From: Metopolophium dirhodum
Lineage: Eukaryota; Arthropoda; Insecta; Hemiptera; Aphididae
NCBI RefSeq assembly: GCF_019925205.1
Contig: NC_083560.1
Location: forward strand, 37,494,270-37,558,269
Direction: 5' to 3'
DNA: 64,000 bases
Positions 24,441 to 36,001 of the stretch are shown one piece after another. The notes beneath the pieces were generated by a model. The model did not search any database and had not been told where the DNA came from. It saw only the letters and a program-made list of their open reading frames with translations. How positions within the stretch are numbered: position 1 is the stretch's first letter; each line of letters starts with the position of its first letter. Position numbers and translations under genes: made by a program.

Positions 24441-25140
24441 AAAAATTACAGATCAAAGTTAATAATATATTCACTGTATTTGCACATTACAATGTCACAT
24501 TTGACTTATATCTACTTACATCGCGCGTCACGTATCAACTAAATACACTAATGAAACTAGAACAAGACGTTCGACGGACGCGTCCTGATATTCATAAACA
24601 AACTAAATCAAAGTCATGACATTTATTGTAATTATAAAACATAGATAGTGTGTTGGACGATGCTGCAACCGTGGGATCTGCTGAATAAGAGTTTTTGTTT
24701 GTGACACGGAGCACTGTCGTGACAACACACAAACCCGAATCAAGTCAGTCGGTCGTAGTATTACCAGTGAGTAGTGACACTGGTCCAGTGTTAAGTCAAC
24801 AATTTGTAGCTATAATTATAATTTTTAAATACCAATTTCATAACAAACAGTAATTATATCAGTGCTGAGTATAGCAGAGCTGCTGTGGATACTTGTAATT
24901 TTTGAGCAAATAACTGCCTCATGTGAAATACGAACATAGAGTTACTTATTATTTACATTTATATTTTTTTACACCTATCATACTTGTTGCAATACAATAT
25001 AGTCAAATAGGTACCTATAGACTATAGTGTAACGTCAAACTACTAAACAAAGTAAGTACCAATATTATAAATTCATATTGATTTTTTTTTCTATTATTAA
25101 TAATATTATAATTGTGTTAAATGTTCATCAGAGTATTACA
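24441..25140. other. Non-coding spacer upstream of env gene
   Basis: No gene. A slightly GC-richer patch at 24530-24800 with several CpGs could include promoter or 5' UTR sequence for the plus-strand env gene, but no definite TATA element was identified. Confidence 0.35.
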
Positions 25141-26877
25141 ATGAAAATGGATGTCTGGAACTTGATTTGTCGTACCATGCTATTACAGTTTCTGCTGATC
25201 AATCATATTATATCCAGTGAAAATCAAGACAATGCATTTTTCAACCTCACTCTTACCCCCAATAGTCCGGGGTTACAGTACGAGATATTAGGGGAAGGTA
25301 AATTATGTAAAAGCAGTTGGACCATTAATACATTTATAGATTTAAAATATTTAATGAATAGCCTTAGTGATATAAGGAGTATGTTAAAAACAATTGACAC
25401 ATATGCAATTAATAACACTTACCAAATAACTATAAATAACTTAGAGAAGCATTTAAAAAAAATAAATTTAGATATACAGGTAATTAGGCAAATGGCTAGG
25501 TATAGAAAAAAGGTTAAGCGATCATTTGAGTCTGGAGGTTCGGCACTACAGTGGATGTTTGGTATTGCCGATGCTGACGATGTACGGAGGTATGATAGTT
25601 CGATTAACAAATTAGAGAATGATCAAAAAGATATGATACACATAGTTCAAGACCAAGTCTCTATTTTAAGGAGCACAATAACAAATTTCAATGAGACCAT
25701 AACAACATTTAATGACAATAAATTGTTATTTGACAAAAATATTAAAAAAATTGATACGACTATTAACAACATAAATATTGAATTAATAGACGAAAAAAAA
25801 CAAATTATTGTTCTAAGATTAATATCCCTAATTGAAAATAATATATTTGAATTAGATATATTTGTAACGAGGTTACAAAGAATGATATCAAACGTTCAAA
25901 CAAATAAATTAGATGTTTTTATAATTACACCAGATCAGTTGTTGTCAGAAATAAAACAAATAGAAAATATTCTACCTGAAAATTTACAAATCCCTATCAA
26001 ATTTAATGAAAATAATATACAAGAAATATACAAAATATTACATATAGACCTTCACCCAATGAACGATAGAATAATATTTTCAATAAAAATTCCACTATGT
26101 ATCGGCGAAATTTTCAAATTGTATTACATTATACCAATATACGTTCCAATTAATGAACACGGGCAATTTATACATATCGCTGAAAATCCAACGTACTTAT
26201 TAACAGATGATGTAGTGACAAAATATTTTATTTGGTCAAATATCAATAACTGTTTAATAGTTTCCGACATTTTTGTTTGTGGTTTCAATGAAATGTTACA
26301 CAATAGTGATACTTATCCCACTTGTGTAACAGAAATATTAAAAAATTCTTTAACTAAACCTACGCAATGTGATACTTATATCACGGAATTTAAAAAAGAA
26401 TTATGGTACCCATCGTTTTTCAAAAATAATTGGTACTTTGTGTGTGAAAAGCCTACAACAATTACAATAATTTGTAATAATCGATCTTTTATTCGTAAAA
26501 TTACATTGAAAAGTTCTGGCAAATTATTTCTGAAAGCTGGGTGTCAAGCTCATACTTCTAAAGGCGTATTAATAACAGAGCAAACAGTAGAATCGTCTTT
26601 TGCAACACTACCTTTAGAGTTAAGTATTTTAAATGATTCATGTTGCAATATTACACTTAATCAACGTTATCCAAAACCAATTCATTTAGATGAAATAAAA
26701 AATTTAAAATTCGACAAAGAAGCTTTTTTAAAAATCATTTCAAAGTTAAATACACAAGATGAATTACTAAATTCAATATTATTAAATAAGACGTATGAAT
26801 TTGTATATACAAACAAATATTTAATCATTATAATAGCTGTTATAATATTATACGCGAGTCTAAAATTCTGTATATAA
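25141..26877 (+). CDS. Baculovirus F / errantivirus-type envelope fusion protein, intact ORF
   Basis: A 578-residue class I-like viral fusion protein. The ATG at 25141 opens a signal peptide (about residues 1-26, hydrophobic core MLLQFLLINHII). A basic cleavage-like site, RKKVKR, ends at residue 127 and is followed by the fusion-peptide-like FESGGSALQWMFGIADADD typical of Baculo_F-family proteins. Next come long heptad-rich helices (about 145-245), paired cysteines through about residue 510, and a C-terminal membrane anchor (YLIIIIAVIILYASLKF) with almost no cytoplasmic tail. No stop or frameshift interrupts it. No LTR, gag, protease or reverse transcriptase is seen on either side, so it is a solo gene. 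An A-run of about 13 bases follows the stop directly. Captured or domesticated env (compare Drosophila Iris) is the likeliest reading; recent retroposition is the alternative. Confidence 0.8.
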   Translation: MKMDVWNLICRTMLLQFLLINHIISSENQDNAFFNLTLTPNSPGLQYEILGEGKLCKSSWTINTFIDLKYLMNSLSDIRSMLKTIDTYAINNTYQITINNLEKHLKKINLDIQVIRQMARYRKKVKRSFESGGSALQWMFGIADADDVRRYDSSINKLENDQKDMIHIVQDQVSILRSTITNFNETITTFNDNKLLFDKNIKKIDTTINNINIELIDEKKQIIVLRLISLIENNIFELDIFVTRLQRMISNVQTNKLDVFIITPDQLLSEIKQIENILPENLQIPIKFNENNIQEIYKILHIDLHPMNDRIIFSIKIPLCIGEIFKLYYIIPIYVPINEHGQFIHIAENPTYLLTDDVVTKYFIWSNINNCLIVSDIFVCGFNEMLHNSDTYPTCVTEILKNSLTKPTQCDTYITEFKKELWYPSFFKNNWYFVCEKPTTITIICNNRSFIRKITLKSSGKLFLKAGCQAHTSKGVLITEQTVESSFATLPLELSILNDSCCNITLNQRYPKPIHLDEIKNLKFDKEAFLKIISKLNTQDELLNSILLNKTYEFVYTNKYLIIIIAVIILYASLKFCI

Positions 26878-27499
26878 AAAAAAAAAAATATTTCAGCTTT
26901 AGAAAATATAAATTTAGGCTATTGTCCTGTGCCTATTGCTCCACCAAAACACTAAACTTTACTTTATAATTTATAATTACATTTATACATGTAAATTTAA
27001 ATCTCTAATACATTTTTTCATACTAATAGTAGGTAGTTATACTTTATTTTTTAAGAATACAGATTTTATCGTATCCACGCATTTGTTAAATATAAGTCTT
27101 AGAAATTTAAATGATTTATGTGTATTTAATATTTAATTTATTTAATATTTTAATATTTATATAATAATTTATAGTTATTTGTACAGTTAATAATTATGTA
27201 ATTATTTAGTAATTTAAACGATTATAATATGACATTTCGTTAGTAAATAGTAATAATTAAATATTTGTAATTTGTGTACAATACGTTCAATAAATGTTAT
27301 AACATTTGAATTAATTTTGTTTATTTTTTTAGAAAATACTCCGATACCATAGTTTATATTTTAATAATTGTAATAATAATGTATTCATTCAAACTATTAT
27401 AATATAATTATTATATGACATTTAATATTAATTTTTTTTTATATAATTATTAATTATTCCGATATCGCAACAATTAGTATTTTTATCATACCCAAATAG
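26878..27499. other. AT-rich 3' flank of env gene
   Basis: An A-run at 26876-26888, followed by AT-rich DNA with several AATAAA-like signals (for example near 27290). No other gene. Confidence 0.5.
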
Positions 27500-27825
27500 T
27501 TCGATAATTCAAGTAATACGGCTTATTGAAGCGGCTTACAGCAAAACTACGTATTACAAAAATTGTAGAGAAGAACTTTTTCAACAATCGTAAGAAACCC
27601 GAATTTCGATATTTTTATAAATTAGTTGAATAATTAATCGATAAAAAGTTAAAAACCGTGTTAATTTACCATGTGATATTGGACGATTGGAATACGATAT
27701 CAAAAATCGGATTTCTTACGATTGTTAAAAAAGTTCTCGTGAACAATTTTTATAATAGGTAGTTTTGTTGTAAACCGCTTCAATAAGCCGTATTACATGA
27801 AGAACTAAAGTATAGTTTTTATTTG
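27500..27825. mobile_element. Fold-back MITE, copy 1
   Basis: A long imperfect palindrome. One arm reads 'taatacggcttattgaagcg' and the other ends 'cgcttcaataagccgtatta', with further pairing through 'attgtagagaagaactttt' against its inverse. It has a short AT-rich loop and no ORF. Related palindromes follow at 27895-28190 and 28495-28805. Confidence 0.75.
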
Positions 27826-27894
27826 TATAAAATTCGAATACGAAGAGGGCGGACTATAGAAGACGAAATATGACATAAAAACATGGTTTCGTAA

Positions 27895-28190
27895 TTCCAG
27901 TAATACGGCTTATTGAAGCGGTTTACAGCAAAACTACCTATTACAAAAATTGTAGAGAAGAACTTTTTTAACAATCGTATGAAGCCAGAATTTCGATATT
28001 TTTGTTAATTAGTTGAATAAATAATTGTTAAAAAATAAAAAACCTTGTTAATTTACTATGTGATATTGGACGATTGTAATACGATATCAAAAATCGGATT
28101 TCTTACGATTGTTAAAAAAGTTCTCCTCTACAATTTTTATCATAGGTAGTTTTATTGTAAACCGCTTCAATAAGCCGTATTACTTGAAGA
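27895..28190. mobile_element. Fold-back MITE, copy 2
   Basis: Same structure and highly similar arms as copy 1, in head-to-tail arrangement. The arms pair from 'taatacggcttattgaagcg' to its inverse at the right end. Confidence 0.75.
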
Positions 28191-28339
28191 ACAAAAGTAT
28201 AGTTTTTATTAGTAGGTATGAAATTCGGATACGAATACAAAATATAAAACCGAACAAAATTAAATAATATTTGTCATGAAATATAATATAATAATCATTT
28301 TCTTATCTGGGTTATTTATATACTATGTACGGGCGCACG

Positions 28340-28470
28340 GCTGCGATAGAAAACCCGTTTTGACCTATGGTGCGGTACTGCTGTTATCGCGCGCGGGGGT
28401 GGTGGTATAAACACCTAGTATCGAGCGCTGCCGCTGCCTATAATGGGCGCAGCACATGACGAGCGTAAAT
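28340..28470. repeat. Outer inverted-repeat arm, left
   Basis: A GC-rich arm including 'gacctatggtgcggta', 'gtggtggtat' and 'cgctgccgct' that recurs inverted at about 29225-29355. The pair encloses fold-back copy 3 and another palindrome, giving nested inverted repeats. Confidence 0.65.
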
Positions 28471-28494
28471 AAATGTTTTTTTTACCGAAAAACA

Positions 28495-28805
28495 TGGTTT
28501 TGTAATTCCAAGAATACGGCTTATTGAAGCGTTTTACAGTATAAACACCTATTACAAAAATTGTAGAGGAGAATTTTTTCTAGAAACGTAAGAAGCCCGA
28601 TTTTTGATATCTTGTTCCAATCGTCCAATATCGCATGGTAAATTAACACATTTTTTTAAACTTTTTATCAATTAATTATTTTACTAATTAATAAGAATAT
28701 CGAAAATCGGGCTTCTTACGTTTCTAGAAAAAATTCTCCTCTACAATTTTTGTAATAGGTATTTATACTGTAAAATGCTTCAATAAGCCGTATTCCTGGA
28801 ATTAC
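28495..28805. mobile_element. Fold-back MITE, copy 3
   Basis: Third palindrome of the family. Its arms are closely matched to one another ('cgtaagaagcccgatttt' near 28588 and the inverse near 28705) but more diverged from copies 1 and 2. Confidence 0.7.
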
Positions 28806-28864
28806 GAAACAATGTTTTTATGCCATATTTTGTCTACTAGTGCGCCCTCTTAAGAGGCCGTCCT

Positions 28865-29215
28865 GGTAGCAAAATTCGGCCGTAAAAACATGCTTTCGTA
28901 CTTCAAGTTTTCCTCAGCTCTCATTAGTCGTAGAAACATAATTTTTGCACCAAAATAAACGTGAGAAGTTCTTCTAGATTTTGTCGTTCCAGATTTTCGA
29001 ATTTTTAATTTAAACCGATTATATTTGCATTTGAAATTTAACAAAATTTTTAAATTTTTAAAAAATCTTTTAAAATTCACAAAAAAAGATATCAAAAATC
29101 TGGAACGACAAAATCTATAAGAACTTCTCACGTTTATATTGGTGCAAAAATTATGTTTCTACGACTACCCAAAGCTGAGAAAAACTTGAAGTACGAAAGC
29201 ATGTTTTCGGCGGAA
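28865..29215. mobile_element. Second type of fold-back element
   Basis: A palindrome with arms 'catgctttcgtacttcaagtttt' and its inverse near 29180. Internal pairing includes 'gtagaaacataatttttgca' and 'acgtgagaagttctt'. Its sequence differs from the three copies to the left. It lies between the GC-rich outer arms. Confidence 0.65.
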
Positions 29216-29224
29216 AAATTATAA

Positions 29225-29355
29225 ATTTACGGCCGGCATGTGGTGCGCTCTGCTGACTATAGCGGCAGCGTTCAGGAATAGTGTTCATACCACCGCCCCC
29301 GAGCGGCTGTATCCATACCGCACCATAGGTCAACTAGTTTTCATATCGCGACCGA
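29225..29355. repeat. Outer inverted-repeat arm, right
   Basis: Inverse of 28340-28470 ('taccgcaccataggtcaa', 'ataccaccgccc', 'agcggcagcg'). Confidence 0.65.
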
Positions 29356-30094
29356 CTCGTCGTTTATAAATAGTCGGTTCGAACACAATAATGTTGATTA
29401 CAGAATTTTTGTTTTATTATTTTCATTATACCCATATCGAAGTTTATATTTCGTATAATAGTATTCTGCTCACCGTATTTTACACTAATTAAAAATCTTT
29501 CGTCATAAAATTGTTATAAATCGTTTAAAAAAATTACGATTTAAATAATTATTTTTTTCATTTTGTAGACAATTTGAAGATAAACTTATTTTTTTTAACG
29601 TTGACCAAACAAATATGAAATTTAAATCTGTATAACAAAAAAACCTTACATACATGCAATTAAATAAAAAGCTGTTGAATAAAATTACCAGAGTAATTAA
29701 TAATGTACGACGTAATTCGATAACTTATATAAATTATAGCAATTCGTCATTTTAATCCCTAGACCCTAATCATATGAATTATTTTTATAAAGCAGTCAAA
29801 TACTGTAATTATTTATAATTAGTAAACAGTACATAAAATATAACAGATGATTATATTTTATTTATTTATTTATTGATAGTAAATTAATATATAAACGGAT
29901 TGAACGTAATTCAAAATATGATAAAACAAATTACATTATCACATAATTACAGTTATTAGAGTAGTTTTTCAGACTATTATCATAATTTGATAGTCGGAAT
30001 TTGTCACAATTACATATTATATAAAGTATGATGGTATATCATTGTATACTAATTATTGTAGTCGACATTTAGAAAAAGTTTCAATTTTTTTTTT
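29356..30094. other. AT-rich, no gene seen
   Basis: No ORF or structured repeat beyond a short (TTTA) run near 29860. Confidence 0.55.
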
Positions 30095-31602
30095 TCATTG
30101 ATGTAATTTTGCTTTTATATTTTCCAAAATATGCTGAGGATCTAAAATGTCGTCTATCAACAGCCTCTTTCCGTACTGGGGATTGACTATTTCTGGAAGT
30201 AAGCATTCTGTATAAAATCTGAAAATATAATTGCATATGATTATATAATTACATAAAATTAAATTACTATAATTTAAAAATTAAAGTTCAATTACATTTT
30301 TAACTTTTCAATCATTTTGTCTTGCCAGAAAGCATCATCGAAAGTAATTATTTGTATTTCTATCCAACTTGCCGAATAAACGACGAAATAACAAAAATTT
30401 CGTTTTGAAATTCGAATTTGTCCCTGAACTTGATAATAGTAACTATGATCCACTTTTAATTCCATTTTACCGTTTTCACTGAGACGACAGAATGATAACT
30501 GAAATTAAATATTATAATTAGAACATTTGGAGCGATAAATGTATTGATTTATAACGAAGTGTGTTTTTTTTAATTTATTGTGTCTATCCACATAATAAAT
30601 AATCGTAATAATGCTTTGATTTTCAAATACGAAAATTCTTGATAGTTTTCAAAAGTTTCGTGAAAAACAGAAAAAAATTTAATAAAAATTGGACTTTTTA
30701 CACCATGGTAAATCCATGCTATATTTATTAATCTATTAGCATTTTCTATACACTATGACATTTTCATATTATCTTGACACTTTTGAAGCTACTCATAGGT
30801 ATAAGAAAATTTAATTCGTATTATTTTGTTTTTAAATTATTGGAGATGTGTAATTAAAAAAAAAAGTTGAGCGTAAATTCTTAATAATATTTTATGAGTT
30901 TCTGGAGTTCAAATTTTGACAAATTAATTTCCTATATTAAACTTATAAAATACTCAATTAGCTATAAGAAATGAAAATTTAAAACAAGGTTTCTCATAAT
31001 TAGTTTATATTGTTAGTCTGTAAGAAATAAGTTTAAAAATTACATACAGTAGATATATATATTTTTTTTTAATAATTATTTTAAACGAAAATACTAATTA
31101 TATATTATAACGGAGAATAACGGTTTTCTTAAATTCATTTACGTGGAAATCTGAAACTTTTAAGTATAATATCAAGTTAAATGTTATCAGAGAATCATTT
31201 TTTGTTCACATAATACACTTACTACACATAATACACTTACTTTTTTACTGTCTATAGCTTCTAAAAATGTTTTAGTGTCTTTTACTCCAAATGGACATTT
31301 AATTTCAACTATAAAATCATCATTGACAAGACCGTCTATAAAATATAAAAAAATAAATTAGTAATATTTATTGAATTAGTGATATAGGTAATATAGTTTA
31401 CCAGGAGAAGCTGCTAAATAAGGAAAATCTTCATCAATAATAAGTCCACATTGATTCACTTTACAATTTAATTTTTTTTCCAAAGCGACGATAGCTTGTT
31501 GTTCGGTGGCTTTACCATAATCTGTTGCTTTCGAAGAAAATGTTCTATATATTATACTATAAACAGTATTTTTGCATGACGTAGTTGGCCGAAGTTATTT
31601 TA
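30095..31602 (-). pseudogene. YqaJ-type exonuclease exons of a Mutator-like element
   Basis: Four minus-strand exons with consensus GT/AG borders and consistent phase. Exon 1 (31402 to about 31602): RPTTSCKNTVYSIIY, then DYGKATEQQAIVALE and LIIDEDFPYLAASP. Exon 2 (31241-31335): DGLVNDDFIVEIKCPFG. Exon 3 (30296-30498): SYYYQVQGQIRIS and YFVVYSASWIEI. Exon 4 (30095-30218): FYTECLLPEIVNPQYGKR and stop. The SPDGLV and EIKC motifs carry the catalytic Asp and the Glu-x-Lys of YqaJ/lambda-exonuclease nucleases. These exons are open and look functional, but the N-terminal half of the gene sits at 37.3-39.1 kb beyond an inserted block. The 742-base intron 2 holds a repeat also seen at 34.7-35.6 kb. 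Confidence 0.75.
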
Positions 31603-32722
31603 ATTATTACACAGACCGTCGTTCAGGTTGTTTGGAGTCGTAGCATAAATTGTCACCCGTGCATTTCTTATATGTATACTGGCGCGTGAAACGTGGCTGC
31701 TAAATCACGAGCCGCGCCCTATTTATTAATTAAAGCTCCTGTTTACTTAGAAATTTTAACCAATAAATTAAGCATACAAATTATTATACACCATAACTCG
31801 ATTTATATTTCTAACCCAATTACTTTTTTAAAATACATGTAAAATATTAATTTGTCATTACGATTAAATAGATTTTTTAGTAAAAGTGTTGCGTATTTTA
31901 CGTTGTAACTTATAAGTGACATGAAGCAATTTTTGTACGATAATTTAATCTCCTAAATAAATATTAGCATTTAGCAACATTTTAAATAGTTTTGATTAGT
32001 AAATATTGATGTTATTTACTTATTTTAATTTTAAACATAATACCTACATAAAATATAAAGTTGATTGTTGCACATAATATTTAGTAAATAAATACCTTTA
32101 ATTATAACTATAATTATTTATATTATTGCAATTTGCAGTACATATGTAAAAAAATAATCTGTATAAACTAAACATGTTCATTGTTCATATAATGTATATA
32201 AATTAAAATTAAATTATGTATGTATCTTCAAATGTACAGAACACATGTACTGATATATAACAAATAATTGAAACACAACATTTGGATTAATGACAATTTA
32301 TTATAATTGACCACTTAAATTAATGCTAGTGTTCATAGATAATGGATAACTGACGAACTATAATATTATAATACTATAATATTATAATTCGCCTATGCTT
32401 TTATTTTATGAAATGTCATAATATTTACATGATATTATTATCTATGTAAAAAGGGCATAGTTATATATATATATATAATAATAAAATAAAATATAATACA
32501 AAATTGCATAATACAAATTATGCAATTAACATTTTACGTATTTATTTTACGTTGTAATAAAAAAAATCATCCGTAACAATATTTACACTCATAAAAATTA
32601 ATTTGTATACAAAATAAATAATTTAATATATTATTAAATACATATGATACAAATATTTTCATAACTTATTTTTTAAATAAAAATGGGTACAAATATTTTT
32701 TAATTTTTTAATTTTAGTGGTT
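31603..32722. other. Spacer; inserted block begins near 31.6 kb
   Basis: No gene. The open YqaJ frame is lost about here, upstream of RPTTSC, which places one boundary of the block inserted in the Mutator/YqaJ gene near 31,600. The rest is very AT-rich. Confidence 0.4.
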
Positions 32723-34440
32723 TTAAACCATTTCAAACGGAATATTTGGGTAAATATTGGTTTTATTAGTATAACGCTGAACATTTTTTCTTTCCAAAGA
32801 GTCTTCATCAAACTCTTGGTTTTTCATGAAGTTATGCTTATGAGACCGGAGTATTAAATTATGGGTAATGCTAGAAAATAATCCTGCCAGAAGTTTTGTA
32901 CTCCACCCAAAGGTTTGATATAAAAAAGTAATATTAATACCTGTGTCAACAATTGTTAATATTAATTTTACAACAAAGAATATTCCCATTAGCCCAGACA
33001 CAAAAGTTCCAACTGTCGTAAACCAACCCCACAATTTAAATAACTTATCTTCTACCATTTTCCCGATCGTGTTTTCGTCTATCAAATATTTGAATTGCAG
33101 ACCTTGGTTAGTCGTATCATATCCCATAGATTGTCTGATTATATTATTCGTAGCAGCTTTCACTTCTTGCGGGAACAATATATGCTGTTGAAAAGCTTTC
33201 ATTGTGTCCTGTGTATATATACCGGCATTCATTAGGAAATCCAGATTTTTGTACGACCATGTCCAGGACGTAGCTGGCTTAAGCTTTTGTGGTTTCTTAA
33301 TTTCCTGTATATTTGGTAAATGGCAAACCAATCACCGCCCAATTCGAATGCAGGTGGTAGAAGTACATTGCAGTCTACCTGTGTTCCAAATTGTTGTAAA
33401 ATATGTGTTTTGGGAGCCATAAATAATGTTTTGTTATTGTATAACACCGGCAGTTCATTAAAACAATTATTTTTTTGTGATATTTCTACGTTAACTTTTT
33501 TGTATTTTATCAAGTAAATAATTTCACTGACTTTTATTGCCGTAAACCCTGGTCCACCGCCCATTAAATACGCAAACTCCGAAAGACTAGAAGACGCTAA
33601 TGTGAGTCGTTGCTCTAGTAATTTTCTTTCTAGCTCACATTGTTTTAGTATTATATCGTTATACAACGATGTAATTGTTGATTTAAAGAAATTTTCGACA
33701 TAAACAAATTTTGTATTTATGTAGGCTAACAAATCAGTGTTTTGAGTAGTTATAGTTGTTCGTGTAAAATAATTTAAAAATGTAGGTTCTGTTAAAATTA
33801 ATAACTGCATATGTTCAGTCTGAATAACTGGAATTCCTGTGCAGGCAAACGTTTTTTTGACTTTTTTTAAAGCAAAGACTATTTTGTCAGTCTCCACGAT
33901 ATAAGTGTATGTCTTTGAAATTTCATCAATAGTATTTGACGTAACTAATGACGCTGGTCCATCATATAGGACACTGAAATCGTGTTCTTCGCAGTTCATG
34001 TTATTGTTTGACCAGATGATTTCACCTTTAAAAGCATCAATGCCGTAATTATCTGATAATTTAAGTTTTGTACCTGTTGGAAGTATAAGAATGTTATCTT
34101 TGGTGTTCGCTGTTGCCATACCTTCAGATAACAATATTTTAAATTTTGCTTGGACAACGACGTTTTCCCATTCCCCTTTATTTGATTTAAAATTTTCGCC
34201 TTTACAATTGCCATACTTATCTAGTGACCCTACCATTGTATTTGAAACATATGTTGTTTCGTTGATTTTTAAGTCTGTAACTACACTTCTTAGTGGAAAA
34301 GTATAGGATTGTTTCTGATGAACCTCTGAACATCGAGCACTTCCTAGTTCGATAATGTCAGAAAAGTATCCGCCCTCCACCACTTGCGCATCTTCAAACG
34401 CCGAGCATCTCGTTATAAAATAATCCACAGATATTAAACA
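32723..34440 (-). pseudogene. Chuvirus-like glycoprotein remnant, copy A
   Basis: Two overlapping minus-strand frames form one glycoprotein relic. The first (34428-33232) opens without ATG at a DYFITRCSAFEDAQVVEGG block and continues through an EFAYLMGGGPGFTAIKVSE segment to PPAFELGGDW. A frame change near 33310 leads to the second (to 32723): WTWSYKNLDFLMNAGIYT, QQHILFPQEV, LWGWFTTVGTFVSGLMGIFF and further hydrophobic segments. The order of cysteines, the 'AGIYT...FPQE' block and the paired C-terminal membrane segments match glycoproteins of Chuviridae and of the BEL/Pao elements that captured them. The signal peptide and N-terminal region are missing and one frameshift is present, so it is dead. 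Confidence 0.7.
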
Positions 34441-36001
34441 CTATAAATTATCATTTCAATAAATATTTAATTATACATGATGATATATAAATATCACTGC
34501 AGCAGTTCTTAGTGTCGTTAGTGTTCTTTCAAAATTTGAGCTCAACATTGAATCCACGTCGTTTTATAATAAAAACAAACAGAAACACTAAAAATAAGGT
34601 AAGATATTTTATACTTGCATTATAATGCAGTGGCTATTTTTTCTGATTTTCTGTAGTGCACATTTTAGATTCTGATCGGAGCGATAAATGTATTGATTTA
34701 ACAATGTTGTGTTTTTTTTTTTGTGTGTGTGTACACGATAAGTTGTCGAAATAATGCTTCTATTTTCAAACTCAGTAGCTTTTCTGGTTGGAAAGTGAAT
34801 CTATTTGATGCATTGGGGATTTTTTGAAATTCAAAAGCACCAGGAAAAACCAAAAAAAAAATTAAGGAAAAACGGGAATTTTTACGCAAAATCAATTTTT
34901 TAAAAATCGATTTTAGATATTGTAACTCTAAAACAAATTATCGTTAAAACATGAAATTTTCACAAAATGTTTATAGTAGCATCTTTTATAAATGATACAA
35001 TTTTCAAAACTTTTAAAGTTATTTATAGACATTTAAAATTTTCAATCTTTTTAGTTTTTTTTTCTATAAATGACAATACATTTTTATTCGTTGGTAAAAA
35101 AGCATCAAAATTTAATACATGGCTTCTAATATATTGTCACAACAGTAGTTAAAAAATATTAAAAATACATAGTCACAATTTTTTTTTTAATAAGCATTGC
35201 AAGTTCGAATTTTGACAAAATACGTAAAAATCACGTAAATTTGCAATTTATTTTGAGTTAGAAATTCATGAAATATTTTCTTTTTAAATCTAAGGTTTGA
35301 AAATTCTAAACAAGATTCTTCATGAGTTTGTCTTTGTACTTTTATCAAATAAAAAATGTCTACTGGAAAGTCAAATTAAATTTTTATGAGCATTTGAATT
35401 ACAATATTAGATATTCACTCAATTTCTGTTGTACCGATATTCTTATTTTTATGTTATAACAGGCATGTTTTTTTTTATAACCATTTAAAGTTCAAATTTT
35501 GACAAAATTTATTTAATTGAAAATTACAGTAACCCATTTGTAACATACTGTACAGCAGAGCGACATCCACTAATACCCGCTTTTTTTTAATTAGAATTTG
35601 TAATTCCCCTTCAAATAACAAAAAACACATTACAATTTTCATAACTCGAAATTTGTAGTAAGTCAAATTATTTTTTTTTTCCCGTGAGCTTTAAGTTACC
35701 GAGAGTACATTGTAATAGCATTTTCTATACATGATAAAATTTTCAAAATATTTTTATTTGTTTTAACTCGATTATTCTCGATAATATATAATAATTATAA
35801 TTTTTATCAAAATTCTAACTTCAGACGCTCGTGAAGCTCATTCTGAATTTTATGAAATTTGAAATTAATATTTGTTATGTTTTTCAATAAAATAAATTCA
35901 CAGCCCTGGTTATAACATTTTTTTTATACTTTGAATATTTATTACTTAAAATTGTGTATAATAATCATATTCTGTTATTATTATTTAGGTAATCAGTCAA
36001 T
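34441..36001. other. Spacer between inverted glycoprotein copies, repeat-rich
   Basis: No gene. From 34675 the sequence 'gagcgataaatgtattgattt' starts a low-complexity repeat that also begins at 30537 in the YqaJ intron. Both continue with 'aatgctt...attttcaaa' and 'ttcaaattttgacaaa' units, the latter recurring near 35205 and 35490. It is a dispersed non-coding repeat. Confidence 0.5.

Noticed and set aside
25078..25140. Upstream extension of the env frame (21 codons)
   Set aside because: The extension starts at ATT, not ATG; the ATG at 25141 is followed by a good signal peptide, so it is the better start.
25141..26877. Full endogenous retrovirus around the env gene
   Set aside because: No LTR pair, gag, protease, RT or integrase sequence of retroviral type was found within several kb on either strand.
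32943..33517. Plus-strand frames over glycoprotein copy A
   Set aside because: Shadows of the minus-strand glycoprotein sequence.
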